Positions 18,456 through 28,853 of a stretch of DNA of 64,000 nt are shown one piece after another (positions within the stretch are counted from its first letter, which is position 1; each line of letters starts with the position of its first letter). The stretch is taken from the NCBI RefSeq assembly GCF_005671395.1, contig NZ_CP040428.1, forward strand, positions 62,001 through 126,000. Reading direction: 5' to 3'. The notes beneath the pieces were generated by a model. It searched no databases. It was not told where the DNA came from and saw only the letters and a program-made list of their open reading frames with translations. Both the position numbers and the translations under genes were made by a program. The stretch comes from Jejubacter calystegiae. Lineage in GTDB: Bacteria; Pseudomonadota; Gammaproteobacteria; Enterobacterales; Enterobacteriaceae.

Positions 18456-18821
18456 AAAAAAGGAGAGCATTGCTAAAAGCAATGCTCTCCGGTTCGTTTT
18501 GCAGCGATCCAGCTACCTTCAGTGCTCCCTGCTCTTCCTTGACAACTTTTCCCGTGGCCTTCCTGACCTGCGCTCCTTCGCGCCAGCATCTTGCTCATCA
18601 TCCTGATATCAGCGACATCACCCTGACATACGCTTTGATCTTCATGATCCGCCTTCTATCCCGTCCGGCTCTCATTCTCCATCCTGGAGGTGTCCTTTAT
18701 GCGCTCCTGCGCTATCCTTGCTTCATCCTGAAGCCTTTCCCTGTACCGACCTTCCTGGCCGTGTTCCTGTTCCAAAGGTCATCATCCTGATAAGCGCTTT
18801 GGTCTCTACCTCCGTGTCGAT
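18456..18821 (-). ncRNA. csrB: CsrB small RNA, CsrA antagonist
   Basis: Minus-strand RNA of about 366 nt. It contains about 22 GGA motifs, many as CAGGAT or AAGGA in hairpin loops, for example CTCCAGGATGGAG and CTTCAGGATGAAG, which sequester CsrA dimers. Stretches identical to E. coli CsrB include GGACACCTCCAGGATGGAGA and AAAAGTTGTCAAGGA. The 3' end is a perfect 13-bp hairpin (18462-18490, arm GGAGAGCATTGCT, loop TTT) followed by six T. The 5' end near 18821 is placed by alignment to the E. coli start (GTCGACA; here ATCGACA) and may be off by a few bases. E. coli csrB is also between yqcC and syd. Confidence 0.95.
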
Positions 18822-18978
18822 GGATATAGCTTCCTCTAAAACCCGCTTCTGAACAAGGGGCTTACAGCCAGGAATGGGACGAAATCTTCATTCGAAAGTC
18901 GTAAGCGCATCTTTAATTCATTGATAAGCAATATATTCACATAAACTACGCGGGATTATCTCCGATACTTCTGACTAC

Positions 18979-19012
18979 GATCTCTTACATTGCTTGTAAG
19001 AGATCTCTCACA
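18979..19012. promoter_or_regulatory. UvrY binding site upstream of csrB
   Basis: On the minus strand TGTGAGAGATCTCTTACA (19012-18995) matches the known 18-bp UvrY palindrome exactly. A further half-site CTCTTACA adjoins, giving an 11-bp inverted repeat 18979-18989/18995-19005. It is about 175-190 bp upstream of the csrB 5' end, the distant placement known for E. coli csrB. This links csrB to BarA, encoded at 3249-5999. Confidence 0.9.
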
Positions 19013-19037
19013 ACAAGACGGGCAATAATCGCCTGGC

Positions 19038-19580
19038 TCAGCATTGGGGTTGGAGCTGCTGCAGAAATGCGCCAAGCGAAGGAGCCAGTACCTGATGCTG
19101 CGCGGTACCGAGCTTTTCAAGCACCACTTCGCCTGTCAGGTTGGTCAGTGAGATGACTTCCAGTTCGCTTTCCAGCGTGGCCAGAAACAGCGTCGGGGCC
19201 AGCTTCAGACGCTTCTGAGTGACCAGGTGGCCAATCAGGTTTTCCTGCACTCGCAGAAAGTCGTCTTCGCTCCAGGGCTGGAGCAGCATAAGTGTATGGG
19301 TCCCGAAGCGCGCCATCATATCACCGGCAAACTGCGTTGTGTAGAACGCCTGAGCGTCATCGCAAATTCGGATCTCCAGCGCTCGCTCTACGCCATCCAG
19401 ATTTTGCGCCAGAGTAAAGGGGGCGGGCTGCCAGCGTACGCTCTCTTCTTCGGTCGCCACGATGCAGGGCGAAGGAATGCCGTACAGTTCATAGCTTTGC
19501 GGGTCACCGCCCTTCTGGTTACGCCATGCTTCACAATAGCGACGGGTAAAATCGGCCAGCGCCTGTTGTACTTCACTCAC
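19038..19580 (-). CDS. syd: SecY-interacting protein Syd
   Basis: Peripheral inner-membrane protein that binds SecY and can proofread the SecYEG channel. It has 180 residues (E. coli 181), starting [19 protein letters not shown]. The conserved block [15 protein letters not shown] and the near-identical [28 protein letters not shown] identify it. Divergent from queF with 67 bp between. The UvrY site of csrB lies just past its 3' end. Confidence 0.95.
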   Translation of the reverse strand: MSEVQQALADFTRRYCEAWRNQKGGDPQSYELYGIPSPCIVATEEESVRWQPAPFTLAQNLDGVERALEIRICDDAQAFYTTQFAGDMMARFGTHTLMLLQPWSEDDFLRVQENLIGHLVTQKRLKLAPTLFLATLESELEVISLTNLTGEVVLEKLGTAQHQVLAPSLGAFLQQLQPQC

Positions 19581-19647
19581 TTTTTCTCTCTCCCCCAGGT
19601 AGGCTACACTACGCGCTCTAGTGTACCTGCTTTATCTAAGGTGAAAC

Positions 19648-20493
19648 ATGTCTGATTATGACAACCATCAGGCGCTAAGCGGACTGACGCTGGGGAAGAC
19701 GACCGAATACCGGGATACCCTGGACGCCGCGCTGCTTCAGGCAGTGCCGCGCAGCCTGAACCGCGACCCTCTTGGTCTGCGGGCGGAGTCGCTGCCGTTC
19801 CACGGCGCCGATATCTGGACGCTCTACGAGCTTTCCTGGCTAAACGAGCGAGGTCTGCCTCAGGTGGCGGTGGGCCACGTCTCGATTAATGCCGACAGCC
19901 CGAACCTGATCGAATCCAAAAGTTTTAAGCTCTACCTTAATAGCTTCAACCAGACCCGCTTTGCGGACTGGCAGCAGGTGCGCGATACCCTGGCCCGCGA
20001 TCTCAGCGCCTGCGCGCAGGGCGAAGTCGAAGTCAGTCTCTATAAGCTGCACCAGCTGGAAGGCGAAGCTATTGCCCGCTTTGACGGCGAATGTATCGAC
20101 GATCTGCCCATCACTATCAACGACTACGATTTTAATGCCGACTGGCTGGATCAGGCGGCCAGCGGCGACATTGTTGAAGAGACCCTGGTCAGCCATCTGC
20201 TGAAATCCAACTGTCTGATCACCCATCAGCCGGACTGGGGCTCGGTGCAAATCCGCTACCGCGGACCGCGTATCGATCGTGAAAAGCTGCTGCGCTATCT
20301 GGTGTCATTCCGCCGTCACAACGAATTTCATGAACAGTGCGTGGAGCGCATCTTTAGCGATATTCAGCGTTACTGCCAGCCGGAACAGCTGAGCGTTTAC
20401 GCCCGCTATACCCGACGCGGCGGTCTGGACATTAATCCCTGGCGCAGTAACGTGCCTTTCCAGCCCGCTACCGGACGCCTGGTGCGCCAGTAG
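19648..20493 (+). CDS. queF: NADPH-dependent 7-cyano-7-deazaguanine reductase QueF
   Basis: Reduces preQ0 to preQ1 in queuosine synthesis. It has 281 residues (E. coli 282), the long two-domain (type II) QueF. The nucleophilic cysteine is in [15 protein letters not shown], where the following aspartate is the general acid, and the NADPH motif [12 protein letters not shown] is in the first half. Convergent with nothing; ppnN follows after 84 bp. Confidence 0.96.
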   Translation: MSDYDNHQALSGLTLGKTTEYRDTLDAALLQAVPRSLNRDPLGLRAESLPFHGADIWTLYELSWLNERGLPQVAVGHVSINADSPNLIESKSFKLYLNSFNQTRFADWQQVRDTLARDLSACAQGEVEVSLYKLHQLEGEAIARFDGECIDDLPITINDYDFNADWLDQAASGDIVEETLVSHLLKSNCLITHQPDWGSVQIRYRGPRIDREKLLRYLVSFRRHNEFHEQCVERIFSDIQRYCQPEQLSVYARYTRRGGLDINPWRSNVPFQPATGRLVRQ

Positions 20494-20577
20494 TGCGGCT
20501 GCGGGTTGTTAACTACCGCAACGGCGGGCTATTGTAAGCAGCAGGGAGCGGCGATTTTCGCCCCATAAGGAGTTCAC

Positions 20578-21942
20578 TTGATTACACATATCAGTCCCCT
20601 CGGTTCCATGGACATGCTGTCGCAGCTGGAAGTCGATATGCTCAAGCGTACCGCCAGTAGCGATCTCTATCAGTTGTTCCGTAACTGTTCGCTGGCGGTG
20701 CTTAACTCCGGCAGCCAGACCGATAGCAGCAAAGAGCTGCTGTCGCGCTATGAGAATTTCGATATCAACGTGCTGCGCCGCGAACGCGGCGTCAAACTGG
20801 AACTCATTAACCCGCCGGAAGAGGCCTTCGTCGACGGTCGCATCATCCGCTCGCTGCAGGCTAACCTGTTCGCCGTGCTGCGCGATATTCTGTTCGTCAG
20901 TGGCCAGATCGATCTGGCGGGACGCTTCCAGCGCCTGAATCTGGAAGACCCCGCCCATATCACCAACCTGGTGTTCTCCATTCTGCGCAACGCCCGGGCG
21001 CTACACGTGGGAGAAGCCCCCAATATGGTGGTCTGCTGGGGCGGTCACTCCATTAATGAGGACGAATACCTCTATGCGCGCAAGGTCGGTAACGAGCTGG
21101 GGCTGCGCGAGCTGAATATCTGTACCGGCTGCGGTCCGGGCGCGATGGAGGCGCCGATGAAAGGTGCCGCGGTAGGCCACGCCCAGCAGCGCTATAAAGA
21201 GGGACGCTTTATCGGCATGACCGAACCTTCTATCATCGCCGCCGAGCCGCCGAATCCGCTGGTCAACGAGCTGATCATCATGCCGGACATTGAAAAACGT
21301 CTGGAAGCCTTTGTTCGCATCGCCCATGGCATCATTATCTTCCCGGGCGGGGTAGGCACCGCCGAAGAGCTGCTCTACCTGCTGGGCATTCTGATGAATC
21401 CCCACAACCACGACCAGATCCTGCCGCTGATCCTCACTGGCCCCAAAGAGAGCGCCGACTACTTCCGGGTGCTGGACGAATTTATCGTTAACACCCTGGG
21501 TGAAAAAGCGCGCCGCCACTATGAGGTCATCATCGACGATCCGGCCCGGGTCGCGCGCCAGATGAAGAAAGCGATGCCGCAGGTAAAAGAGAACCGCCGC
21601 GAAACCGGCGACTCTTACGGCTTTAACTGGTCGATGCGTATTGCGCCGGATCTGCAGGTGCCGTTCGAACCGACCCACGAAAATATGGCCAACCTGAACC
21701 TTTATCCGGATAGCCCGACCGAGCAGTTGGCCGCGGACTTGCGCCGCGCATTCTCCGGCATTGTGGCGGGTAACGTTAAAGAGGTGGGAATTCGCGCCAT
21801 CGAGCAGTTCGGCCCTTACCGCATTCACGGCGATCCACGCATGATGCAGCATATGGATACCCTGCTACAGGGCTTTATCGCCCAGCACCGCATGAAGCTG
21901 CCGGGCAGCACCTATATTCCCTGCTACGAAATCTGCCGTTAA
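20578..21942 (+). CDS. ppnN: Nucleotide 5'-monophosphate nucleosidase PpnN
   Basis: Hydrolyses the N-glycosidic bond of pyrimidine and purine nucleoside monophosphates and is a (p)ppGpp-binding enzyme in E. coli. It has 454 residues (E. coli 454). The start is TTG at 20578, preceded by AAGGAG, and gives the family N-terminus [18 protein letters not shown]. The central LOG-like Rossmann domain has [13 protein letters not shown] and [15 protein letters not shown]. The terminal extensions match the long E. coli form. A Rho-independent hairpin follows at 21951-21975. Confidence 0.95.
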   Translation: MITHISPLGSMDMLSQLEVDMLKRTASSDLYQLFRNCSLAVLNSGSQTDSSKELLSRYENFDINVLRRERGVKLELINPPEEAFVDGRIIRSLQANLFAVLRDILFVSGQIDLAGRFQRLNLEDPAHITNLVFSILRNARALHVGEAPNMVVCWGGHSINEDEYLYARKVGNELGLRELNICTGCGPGAMEAPMKGAAVGHAQQRYKEGRFIGMTEPSIIAAEPPNPLVNELIIMPDIEKRLEAFVRIAHGIIIFPGGVGTAEELLYLLGILMNPHNHDQILPLILTGPKESADYFRVLDEFIVNTLGEKARRHYEVIIDDPARVARQMKKAMPQVKENRRETGDSYGFNWSMRIAPDLQVPFEPTHENMANLNLYPDSPTEQLAADLRRAFSGIVAGNVKEVGIRAIEQFGPYRIHGDPRMMQHMDTLLQGFIAQHRMKLPGSTYIPCYEICR

Positions 21943-21951
21943 TTATCCACA
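21943..21951 (+). promoter_or_regulatory. Consensus DnaA box after ppnN
   Basis: TTATCCACA, a perfect 9-mer, immediately after the ppnN stop. A single isolated box; significance unknown. Confidence 0.4.
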
Positions 21952-21975
21952 AGGGCGTCACCGGCGCCCTTTTCC
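21951..21975 (+). terminator. ppnN terminator
   Basis: Hairpin AAGGGCG-TCACCGG-CGCCCTTTT with a T-run, directly downstream of ppnN. Confidence 0.75.
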
Positions 21976-22397
21976 TTCCCTCTCCTCCGCCACGTTAACG
22001 TTTTCGTTAAATCGCATATCGACAATTATCATGCGTTTAGCGCATTATTCATGTAAAAATCCTGTTTATCACACTTTTCTCAGTAAAACCCAAGCTCCCA
22101 CCTGACTTAATATTTTCTGCATCTTTTATTGATGGTAGCCTCATTAGCCATATGTGTTACAAATTTGTTCTTACACAGTACAAACAACCAACAAATGGCA
22201 GACTAAAAGTGTATTTATGGCATTTGAGATCGCGATCACTGATACATATTGTAGGTAGATGTATCTTTCCGCCCGACAATCACAGCAGGCAAAAATCACA
22301 ACAATTCCGCCTGAAATAGGATTTCATTTTACGGTATTACATTTTTTCAATGTGATTAACCAACACCTGGCCATTTTTGTTCCCCTGGAGACCTTCT
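21976..22397 (+). promoter_or_regulatory. sdaCB upstream region with CRP site
   Basis: About 420 bp, AT-rich. TGAGA-TCGCGA-TCACT at 22225-22240 matches the CRP consensus in 8 of 10 key positions. If CRP acts at -41.5, transcription would start near 22274, with TATCTT at 22262-22267 as -10 and a leader of about 124 nt. CRP and Lrp control of sdaC is known in E. coli. No gene seen. Confidence 0.6.
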
Positions 22398-23693
22398 ATG
22401 GAAACCACCCAAACCAGCACTATCGCTTCCGTTGATACGGCAAGCAGCAGTACCTGGAGCAAGACCGACACCATGTGGATGCTGGGCCTGTATGGCACGG
22501 CTATCGGCGCAGGCGTTTTGTTCCTGCCGATCAACGCCGGGGTCGGTGGCATGATACCGCTGATTATCATGGCCATTCTGGCTTTCCCCATGACCTTCTT
22601 CGCCCACCGGGGCATGACGCGCTTTGTGCTGTCAGGTAAGAATCCGGGCGAAGATATCACTGAAGTGGTGGAAGAGCATTTTGGCGTGGGCGCCGGTAAG
22701 CTGATTACCCTGCTCTACTTCTTCGCCATTTACCCGATTCTGCTGGTTTACAGCGTGGCGATTACCAACACCGTGGACAGCTTTATCACCCACCAGTTGG
22801 GAATGACCTCGCCGCCGCGCGCTATTCTGTCCCTGATTCTGATCGTCGGGATGATGACCATCGTCCGCTTCGGTCGTCAGATGATCGTTAAGGCGATGAG
22901 TATTCTGGTCTTCCCGTTTGTGGCGGTCCTGATGCTGCTGGCCTTCTACCTGATTCCGCAGTGGAGCGGAGCCGCGCTGGAAACGCTGTCATTCAGCAAC
23001 AGCGCCAACACTGGCAGCGGCCTGCTGATGACCCTGTGGCTGGCGATTCCTGTGATGGTGTTCTCCTTTAACCATTCGCCGATCATCTCTTCCTTTGCCG
23101 TTGCCAAGCGTGAAGAGTACGGCGACAACGCCGAGAAGAAGTGCTCCCGTATCCTGGCTTATGCACACATCATGATGGTGCTGACGGTCATGTTCTTCGT
23201 GTTCAGCTGTGTACTGAGCCTGACGCCGGCGGATCTCGCCGCAGCAAAAGCGCAGAACATCTCGATTCTCTCTTACCTGGCGAACCACTTTAACGCGCCG
23301 GTTATCGCCTGGATGGCGCCGATCATCGCTATCGTGGCGATTACCAAATCCTTCCTGGGCCACTATCTGGGCGCCAGCGAAGGCTTCAACGGGATGGTGA
23401 TTAAGTCCCTGCGCGGTCGCGGTAAGAGCATTGAAGAAGGTCGTCTGAACCGTATCACCGCACTGTTCATGCTGGTCACCACCTGGATTGTGGCGACCAT
23501 GAACCCGAGCATTCTGGGGATGATTGAAACCCTGGGCGGCCCGATTATCGCGATGATTCTGTTCCTGATGCCGATGTACGCTATCCATAAAGTACCGGCG
23601 ATGCGCAAGTACAGCGGCCACATCAGCAACGTGTTCGTTGTCATCATGGGCCTGATCGCTATCTCGGCTATCTTCTACTCGCTGTTCAGTTAA
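22398..23693 (+). CDS. sdaC: Serine transporter SdaC
   Basis: Inner-membrane L-serine:H+ symporter of the HAAAP/STP family, 431 residues (E. coli 429), about 11 membrane segments. The start at [11 protein letters not shown] is chosen, with TGGAG 8 nt upstream, over the frame 7 codons earlier. Signature stretches include [20 protein letters not shown] and [15 protein letters not shown]. It is followed by sdaB after 65 bp, so import and deamination of serine are encoded together. A GC-rich hairpin (23701-23721) without T-run lies between them and may lower sdaB expression. Confidence 0.96.
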   Translation: METTQTSTIASVDTASSSTWSKTDTMWMLGLYGTAIGAGVLFLPINAGVGGMIPLIIMAILAFPMTFFAHRGMTRFVLSGKNPGEDITEVVEEHFGVGAGKLITLLYFFAIYPILLVYSVAITNTVDSFITHQLGMTSPPRAILSLILIVGMMTIVRFGRQMIVKAMSILVFPFVAVLMLLAFYLIPQWSGAALETLSFSNSANTGSGLLMTLWLAIPVMVFSFNHSPIISSFAVAKREEYGDNAEKKCSRILAYAHIMMVLTVMFFVFSCVLSLTPADLAAAKAQNISILSYLANHFNAPVIAWMAPIIAIVAITKSFLGHYLGASEGFNGMVIKSLRGRGKSIEEGRLNRITALFMLVTTWIVATMNPSILGMIETLGGPIIAMILFLMPMYAIHKVPAMRKYSGHISNVFVVIMGLIAISAIFYSLFS

Positions 23694-23700
23694 TCTTCCG

Positions 23701-23721
23701 GGGCGCCGCCATACGGCGCCC
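23701..23721 (+). other. Hairpin between sdaC and sdaB
   Basis: GGGCGCCG-CCATA-CGGCGCCC, no T-run. Probably an RNA stabiliser or weak attenuator in the operon rather than a full terminator. Confidence 0.45.
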
Positions 23722-23758
23722 TCTCCCCCTGATATGCTCATTGCTACCGGTGACCATC

Positions 23759-25126
23759 ATGATTAGTGTTTTTGATATCTTTAAAATCGGTATCGGCCCC
23801 TCAAGTTCACATACCGTTGGGCCGATGAAGGCGGGTAAACAGTTTACTGACGACCTGATTGCGCAGGGGATCCTGCACGATGTCACCCGCGTGGTGGTGG
23901 ACGTTTACGGCTCGCTCTCCCTGACTGGCAAAGGCCACCACACCGATATCGCCATTATTATGGGCCTGGCGGGCAACCTTCCTGACACGGTGGATATCGA
24001 CGCCATTCCCGGTTTTATTCAGGACGTGAATACCTTTGGTCGTCTGATGCTGGCAAAGGGCCAGCATGAAGTGGAATTCCCGGTCGATCGCTGCATGAAT
24101 TTCCATGCTGATAATCTGTCGCTGCACGAAAACGGCATGCGCATTACCGCGCAGGCCGGCGACCAGGTGCTGTACAGCCAGACTTACTACTCCATCGGCG
24201 GCGGCTTTATCGTTGATGAGGCGCATTTCGGCCAGGTCGATGAGGCGCCGGTAGCGGTGCCTTATCCCTATTCCAGCGCCGAAGACCTGCAGCGCCACTG
24301 TCAGGAAACCGGTCTCTCCCTCTCCGGGCTGATGCTGAGAAATGAGCTGGCGTTGCACAGCCAGCAGGAGCTGGACCAGCACTTTGCGCAGGTGTGGGAG
24401 GTAATGCGCAGCGGCATTGAGCGCGGTATTCATACCGAAGGGGTGCTGCCGGGCAAAATGCGGGTACCGCGTCGCGCCGCCGCACTGCGCCGGATGCTGG
24501 TCAGTCAGGACAAAATCAGCACTGACCCCATGGCCGTCGTGGACTGGATCAATATGTTCGCTCTGGCGGTCAACGAAGAGAACGCCGCGGGCGGTCGCGT
24601 GGTCACCGCGCCAACCAATGGCGCCTGCGGGATCGTGCCTGCGGTACTGGCCTACTACGATAAGTTTATCCGCGAGGTAAACCCCGGTTCCCTGTCGCGC
24701 TACCTGCTGACTGCCAGCGCTATTGGCTCGCTGTATAAGATGAACGCGTCGATCTCCGGCGCCGAAGTGGGCTGCCAGGGCGAAGTCGGCGTGGCCTGCT
24801 CCATGGCCGCTGCGGGCCTGGCGGAACTGCTGGGCGGCAGTCCGGCTCAGGTGTGTATCGCCGCGGAAATCGGTATGGAGCACAACCTGGGGCTGACCTG
24901 CGACCCGGTAGCGGGCCAGGTGCAGGTGCCCTGCATCGAGCGTAACGCCATTGCTTCAGTCAAAGCGGTCAACTCAGCGCGGATGGCGCTGCGCCGTACC
25001 AGCGCGCCGCGGGTCTGTCTGGACAAGGTTATCGAAACCATGTACGAGACCGGCAAAGATATGAATGCCAAATACCGCGAAACCTCGCGCGGCGGTCTGG
25101 CGATGAAAGTGCTGGCCTGCGATTAG
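23759..25126 (+). CDS. sdaB: L-serine dehydratase 2, iron-sulfur type
   Basis: Deaminates L-serine to pyruvate and ammonia. It has 455 residues, exactly the E. coli length, when started at [19 protein letters not shown] (23759), six codons into the longest frame. The N-terminal beta domain carries the serine-binding GPSSSHT. The alpha domain carries the cluster and active-site cysteines in [14 protein letters not shown] and [17 protein letters not shown]. It is in operon with sdaC. SdaA is similar, but the sdaC neighbour marks it as SdaB. Confidence 0.95.
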   Translation: MISVFDIFKIGIGPSSSHTVGPMKAGKQFTDDLIAQGILHDVTRVVVDVYGSLSLTGKGHHTDIAIIMGLAGNLPDTVDIDAIPGFIQDVNTFGRLMLAKGQHEVEFPVDRCMNFHADNLSLHENGMRITAQAGDQVLYSQTYYSIGGGFIVDEAHFGQVDEAPVAVPYPYSSAEDLQRHCQETGLSLSGLMLRNELALHSQQELDQHFAQVWEVMRSGIERGIHTEGVLPGKMRVPRRAAALRRMLVSQDKISTDPMAVVDWINMFALAVNEENAAGGRVVTAPTNGACGIVPAVLAYYDKFIREVNPGSLSRYLLTASAIGSLYKMNASISGAEVGCQGEVGVACSMAAAGLAELLGGSPAQVCIAAEIGMEHNLGLTCDPVAGQVQVPCIERNAIASVKAVNSARMALRRTSAPRVCLDKVIETMYETGKDMNAKYRETSRGGLAMKVLACD

Positions 25127-25138
25127 TCGCCTTACGAC

Positions 25139-25160
25139 TGGCAGCGCTTCGGCGCTGTCA
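25139..25160 (+). terminator. Hairpin after sdaB
   Basis: TGGCAGCGC-TTCG-GCGCTGTCA, a stable tetraloop hairpin 12 bp past the sdaB stop. It has no clear T-run, so it may act as an RNA 3'-end stabiliser. Confidence 0.45.
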
Positions 25161-25231
25161 GCCGCTCCTCTCTTCCCCACCGCCCCCCGATTTATGTTAG
25201 GGTAAGCCCTTCTTCAGACAGGGGAAAAACG

Positions 25232-25987
25232 ATGGCGGCTCACCTTCTTATCGTCGACGCACTTAATCTGATTCGTCGTATTCATGCGGTACAGGGCTCT
25301 CCCTGTGAGGAGCGCTGCGTACACGCGCTGCAACAGCTGATTGTCCACTGCCAGCCCACCCACGCGGTAGCGGTTTTCGATGACGAAGCACGGCGCGAAG
25401 GATGGCGCCATCAGATTCTGCCGGACTATAAGGCTGGCCGCTCCCCCATGCCTGAAGATCTGCATCAGGAGATGCCCCGGCTGCGCGCAGCCTTCCTGGC
25501 CCAGGGCGTCGCCAGCCAGGAGCTGGAAGGCCAGGAAGCCGACGATCTGGCGGCCACCCTGGCAGTAAAGGTCGCGCGTGCCGGACAGCAGGTGACCATC
25601 GTCTCGACAGACAAAGGCTACTGCCAGCTGCTGTCGCCCGCCATTCGGGTACGGGATTACTTCCAGAAGCGCTGGTTGGATGCCCCATTTGTGGATGGCG
25701 AATTCGGCGTGCAGCCAGCCCAACTCCCGGATTTCTGGGGGCTGGCGGGCATCAGCAGCAGTAAGATTCCAGGCGTGGCGGGCATTGGTCCCAAAAGCGC
25801 GGCTCAGCTTATCGGCCAGTACCAAACCCTGGAGGGTGTCTACGAAAACCTGGAGGCCGTCGACAACAAATGGCGTAAACGCCTGATCGAAGGTCGCGAC
25901 CAGGCGTTTATCAGCCGGAAGGTGGCTCAGCTACAAACCGATCTTAAGCTCAACGGCAATCTGCAGCAGCTGCGTCTGACGCGCTGA
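25232..25987 (+). CDS. xni: Flap endonuclease Xni (ExoIX)
   Basis: Homologue of the 5'-nuclease domain of DNA polymerase I with flap endonuclease activity, 251 residues as in E. coli. Metal-binding acidic motifs: [11 protein letters not shown] at the N-terminus, [26 protein letters not shown] and [11 protein letters not shown]. The helix-hairpin-helix segment [21 protein letters not shown] is intact. As in E. coli Xni, it lacks one set of the metal-binding aspartates of PolA-type nucleases. Its end is 7 bp from the convergent rlmM end. Confidence 0.95.
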   Translation: MAAHLLIVDALNLIRRIHAVQGSPCEERCVHALQQLIVHCQPTHAVAVFDDEARREGWRHQILPDYKAGRSPMPEDLHQEMPRLRAAFLAQGVASQELEGQEADDLAATLAVKVARAGQQVTIVSTDKGYCQLLSPAIRVRDYFQKRWLDAPFVDGEFGVQPAQLPDFWGLAGISSSKIPGVAGIGPKSAAQLIGQYQTLEGVYENLEAVDNKWRKRLIEGRDQAFISRKVAQLQTDLKLNGNLQQLRLTR

Positions 25988-25994
25988 AGCTGAC

Positions 25995-27095
25995 TCAGCG
26001 CTCGTCGCGCCGCCCCCCGACCGCTGCCCACAGCCGCTGGACGTGTACGGTCACTTCTTCCCTGTCGTGATAGAGCTGGCGCGCCTGAATTCGGGCGTTG
26101 ATCCCGGCCTCGTTAAGCTGGCTCTGTAGATGCTCCAGGTTGCGGGAAACTTCCTCGTAGCGCTTTTTCATCGGCAGCTTCAGGTTGAAGATGGTTTCAC
26201 GACACCAGCCGTTCACCAGCCACTGGCCCATCAGCGCCGCCACTTTGGCGGGCTTTTCCACCATATCGCACACCATCCAGGAGATATTGGTGCGGGTGGG
26301 GCGATACCTGAAGCCATCTTCCCGTAGCCAGGTTACCTGGCCGGTATCCATCAGGCTCTGGGCCATGGGACCGTTATCCACGCTGTAGACCCACATATTG
26401 CGTTTCACCAGCTGCCAGGTCCAGCCGCCCGGGCAGGCCCCGAGATCCACAGCATACATGCCGTTAGCCAGCCGTTCGTCCCATTCGTCGTGAGGAATAA
26501 AGACGTGGAACGCCTCTTCAAGTTTAAGAGTGGAGCGGCTGGGAGCGTCTGCCGGGAAGCGCAGACGTGGAATTCCCATATAGAAAGGGGAGTTGTTAAA
26601 ACTGTATGAGTAGCCGATATAGCAATAACCCGGCGCAATAAAAAAGACGTGCACCACCGGGCGCTGCGCGGAGTCCTGACGCCCCAGCACGCCCGCGTTA
26701 CGCAGTGCGGAACGCAGCGGCACCGTGAATTTGCGGCAGAACTTCATCAACTCTTTGCTTTCGTTGGTATCCGCAACTTCAACCCTGAGGTCACCGCCGC
26801 GCTCCACCACGCCGCTCAGGGCGGCAGTAATCGGCGTAATGCGATCCTCCGGGGATAAATCTTCCAGCAGCTCGCCTGCCACAAACATCTGACGGGCGAA
26901 GATAAGCCCACTGAACGGCAGCTCGCGCCCCAGCTTGTCGGCATCGCCCTGCTGGTAGCACTCGAAGCTCACATAACCGCTGTTATCCTTAACCCTGGCG
27001 AAGCCGTATACTTCCAGGCGACCGGCCTTGTCGGTTATCTCCGCCGCGCACTCTTTCTCAAATCCCTGACGGCAGTAAAGAATCACCTTATTCAT
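25995..27095 (-). CDS. rlmM: 23S rRNA 2'-O-ribose methyltransferase RlmM (C2498)
   Basis: SAM-dependent methylation of the ribose of C2498 in 23S rRNA. It has 366 residues (E. coli 366). An N-terminal THUMP-like domain is followed by a Rossmann methyltransferase domain with [13 protein letters not shown], the catalytic aspartate/lysine in MVCDMVEKP, and [11 protein letters not shown]. The start overlaps the end of ygdD by 8 nt, so the two are co-translated. Confidence 0.96.
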   Translation of the reverse strand: MNKVILYCRQGFEKECAAEITDKAGRLEVYGFARVKDNSGYVSFECYQQGDADKLGRELPFSGLIFARQMFVAGELLEDLSPEDRITPITAALSGVVERGGDLRVEVADTNESKELMKFCRKFTVPLRSALRNAGVLGRQDSAQRPVVHVFFIAPGYCYIGYSYSFNNSPFYMGIPRLRFPADAPSRSTLKLEEAFHVFIPHDEWDERLANGMYAVDLGACPGGWTWQLVKRNMWVYSVDNGPMAQSLMDTGQVTWLREDGFRYRPTRTNISWMVCDMVEKPAKVAALMGQWLVNGWCRETIFNLKLPMKKRYEEVSRNLEHLQSQLNEAGINARIQARQLYHDREEVTVHVQRLWAAVGGRRDER

Positions 27096-27483
27096 GGGTC
27101 ACGCCCTTACGCTTCAGGCGAATGGCGCCAATCAGCATCAGCACCCAGCCAATCAGGAAGCTTACGCCGCCTACCGGGGTAACAAAGGCCCACAGACGCA
27201 GGTGCGAAAGCGCCAGACAGTACAGGCTGCCGCTGAACAGCACCGTTCCCAGCGCCAGGAAGACGCTGCTCCAGTAGAACCAGATGCTGATGCGGCGCTG
27301 CATTGCTACCGACAGTCCCAGAATCGCCAGAGTATGGAAGGCCTGATACTGAAGTCCGGTCTGGATCCAGCTCATTTCGGCCACGCCTAAGGATTTACTT
27401 AACACATGGGCGCCAAACGCGCCCAGTGCCACATACACAAAGCCGCTCACCGCGGCGAAAATCAGCATAAAACGGCTGGTCAT
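27088..27483 (-). CDS. ygdD: DUF423 inner-membrane protein YgdD
   Basis: 131 residues with four hydrophobic helices, the same length as E. coli YgdD. The start at [15 protein letters not shown] is used; the longer frame begins with TTG two codons upstream. The DUF423 core [14 protein letters not shown] and [13 protein letters not shown] is present. Function unknown. It overlaps rlmM by 8 nt and lies 42 bp downstream of gcvA in the same direction. Confidence 0.92.
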   Translation of the reverse strand: MTSRFMLIFAAVSGFVYVALGAFGAHVLSKSLGVAEMSWIQTGLQYQAFHTLAILGLSVAMQRRISIWFYWSSVFLALGTVLFSGSLYCLALSHLRLWAFVTPVGGVSFLIGWVLMLIGAIRLKRKGVTHE

Positions 27484-27525
27484 AATCAAACCCTAAATAA
27501 GCGCTACCTGAGTGCGCGTCGTTTT

Positions 27526-28443
27526 CTATTGTTCGTAACGAAAGCGGAACTTTTCCTGTTCACTGGCCGCCTTTGCCAGAATCCACTGCCGAAAGGCGGC
27601 TATTTTACCCAGTTCCGCCTGACTGTCATGGCATACCAGATAAAAAGCGTTCTTACTGACCAGAACATCGTTGAAGGGGCAAACCAGACGCCCCGCCTCA
27701 ATCTCCGACTGGGCCATCACATTATTGGCCAGCGCAACCCCCTGGCCGTGGATCGCCGCCTGGAGCACCATGGCGCTGTGGCTGAAAATCGGCCCCTGCT
27801 GCACATTGATATGCGACAGCCCCATCTGACGCATCCAGGTCTGCCAGTCGCGACGCGATGCATCGTGCAACAGCGTATAGCGGGACAGGTCCTCCGGCGT
27901 TTTTAGCGGGTTGTCGCCGGTCAGCAACAGCGGCGAACAGACCGGCAGCAGGTATTCTGCATACAGCTTTTCCACCCTAAGCCCCGGCCAGTTGCCACGG
28001 CCATAAAAGATAGCCACGTCCACATCATCGGTCAGTTTTTCCTCTTCGCGATCCACCGCCTGGATACGCACATCAATGCCCGGCCATTCGGCGTTAAAGC
28101 TGGAAAGCCGCGGCACCAGCCAGTGAATGGCGAAGCTGGGCAGCATGCTGACCGTCAGCGCCCCTTTGGCGCTACGGGCCTGAAGTTTACGCGTGGCTTC
28201 CGTCAGTTGGGAGAAAATCTCTTTGATGTCCTGATAGTAGCTCTGTCCCTCCTCCGTCAGCAACAGCGAACGGTTACGGCGCCGGAACAGTTTCAGGCCA
28301 AGGAAATCTTCCAGCGACTTGATCTGGTGGCTAACCGCCGCCTGAGTCACAAAGAGTTCTTCGGCCGCTTTAGTAAAACTAAGGTGGCGGGCAGCGGCGT
28401 CGAAAACACGCAGCGCGTTAAGAGGTGGCAATCGCTTGGACAT
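27526..28443 (-). CDS. gcvA: LysR-type regulator GcvA
   Basis: Activates or represses the glycine-cleavage operon with glycine, purines and GcvR, and drives gcvB. It has 305 residues, identical in length to E. coli, starting MSKRLPPLNALRVFDAAARH. The helix-turn-helix SFTKAAEELFVTQAAVSHQI is at about 20-40; the LysR substrate domain follows and is nearly identical to E. coli. Divergent from gcvB with 127 bp between. The sequence ATTAG at 28499-28503 (reverse of CTAAT) fits a GcvA half-site. Confidence 0.97.
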   Translation of the reverse strand: MSKRLPPLNALRVFDAAARHLSFTKAAEELFVTQAAVSHQIKSLEDFLGLKLFRRRNRSLLLTEEGQSYYQDIKEIFSQLTEATRKLQARSAKGALTVSMLPSFAIHWLVPRLSSFNAEWPGIDVRIQAVDREEEKLTDDVDVAIFYGRGNWPGLRVEKLYAEYLLPVCSPLLLTGDNPLKTPEDLSRYTLLHDASRRDWQTWMRQMGLSHINVQQGPIFSHSAMVLQAAIHGQGVALANNVMAQSEIEAGRLVCPFNDVLVSKNAFYLVCHDSQAELGKIAAFRQWILAKAASEQEKFRFRYEQ

Positions 28444-28535
28444 GGCTTTGTATACCAATTGTTAATGCGAATACACAAATAGGCTACAACTTTCACCTAT
28501 TAGTTTTTTTTATCTGAGACATTATAAATTGTCCG

Positions 28536-28564
28536 TTGAGCATCTACCAGCAAATACCTATAGT
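28536..28564 (+). promoter_or_regulatory. gcvB promoter
   Basis: TTGAGC (28536-28541), 17-bp spacer, TATAGT (28559-28564), with 6 bp to the inferred transcript start at 28571. The upstream CTAAT-type element suits GcvA activation. Confidence 0.85.
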
Positions 28565-28570
28565 GGCGCC

Positions 28571-28770
28571 ACTTCCTGAGCCGGAACGAAAAGCTTACGG
28601 ACTTGTTTCGGGGGCTTTTGGCTTACGGTTGTGATGTTGTGTTGTTGTGTTTGCAATTGGTCTGCGATTCAGACCACGGTAGCAGGGCTACCTGATTTCA
28701 CTTTCTGTACATTTACCCTGTCTGTCCATAGTGATTTAATGTAGCACCGCCAGATGCGGTGCTTTTTTTT
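28571..28770 (+). ncRNA. gcvB: GcvB small RNA
   Basis: Hfq-dependent RNA that represses many amino-acid and peptide transporter mRNAs. It is about 200 nt (E. coli 206). The 5' ACTTCCTGAGCCGGAACGAA, the G/U-rich R1 seed (about 28622-28660, e.g. GTTGTGATGTTGTGTTG) and the internal R2-type segment TACATTTACCCTGTCTGTCC are conserved. The terminator is AGCACCGC-CAGAT-GCGGTGCT plus eight T (28743-28770). The first hairpin after the 5' end differs from E. coli (AAGCTTACGGACTTGTTTCG), which accounts for the few missing bases. Confidence 0.96.
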
Positions 28771-28800
28771 GTCCGCCATTCCCCGGGACAGCGCAAAGAC

Positions 28801-28828
28801 AAAAAAGGCAGGCGTCTGACCGCCTGCC
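28801..28828 (-). terminator. ygdI terminator
   Basis: Minus strand GGCAGGCG-GTCAGA-CGCCTGCC followed by TTTTTT, 25 bp after the ygdI stop. Confidence 0.9.
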
Positions 28829-28853
28829 CATAAGGTAACGGCTGTGACGCTAC

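Noticed and set aside
18401-18790. 129-codon plus-strand frame
   Set aside because: Lies antisense to csrB; its composition reflects the repeated GGA motifs read backwards.
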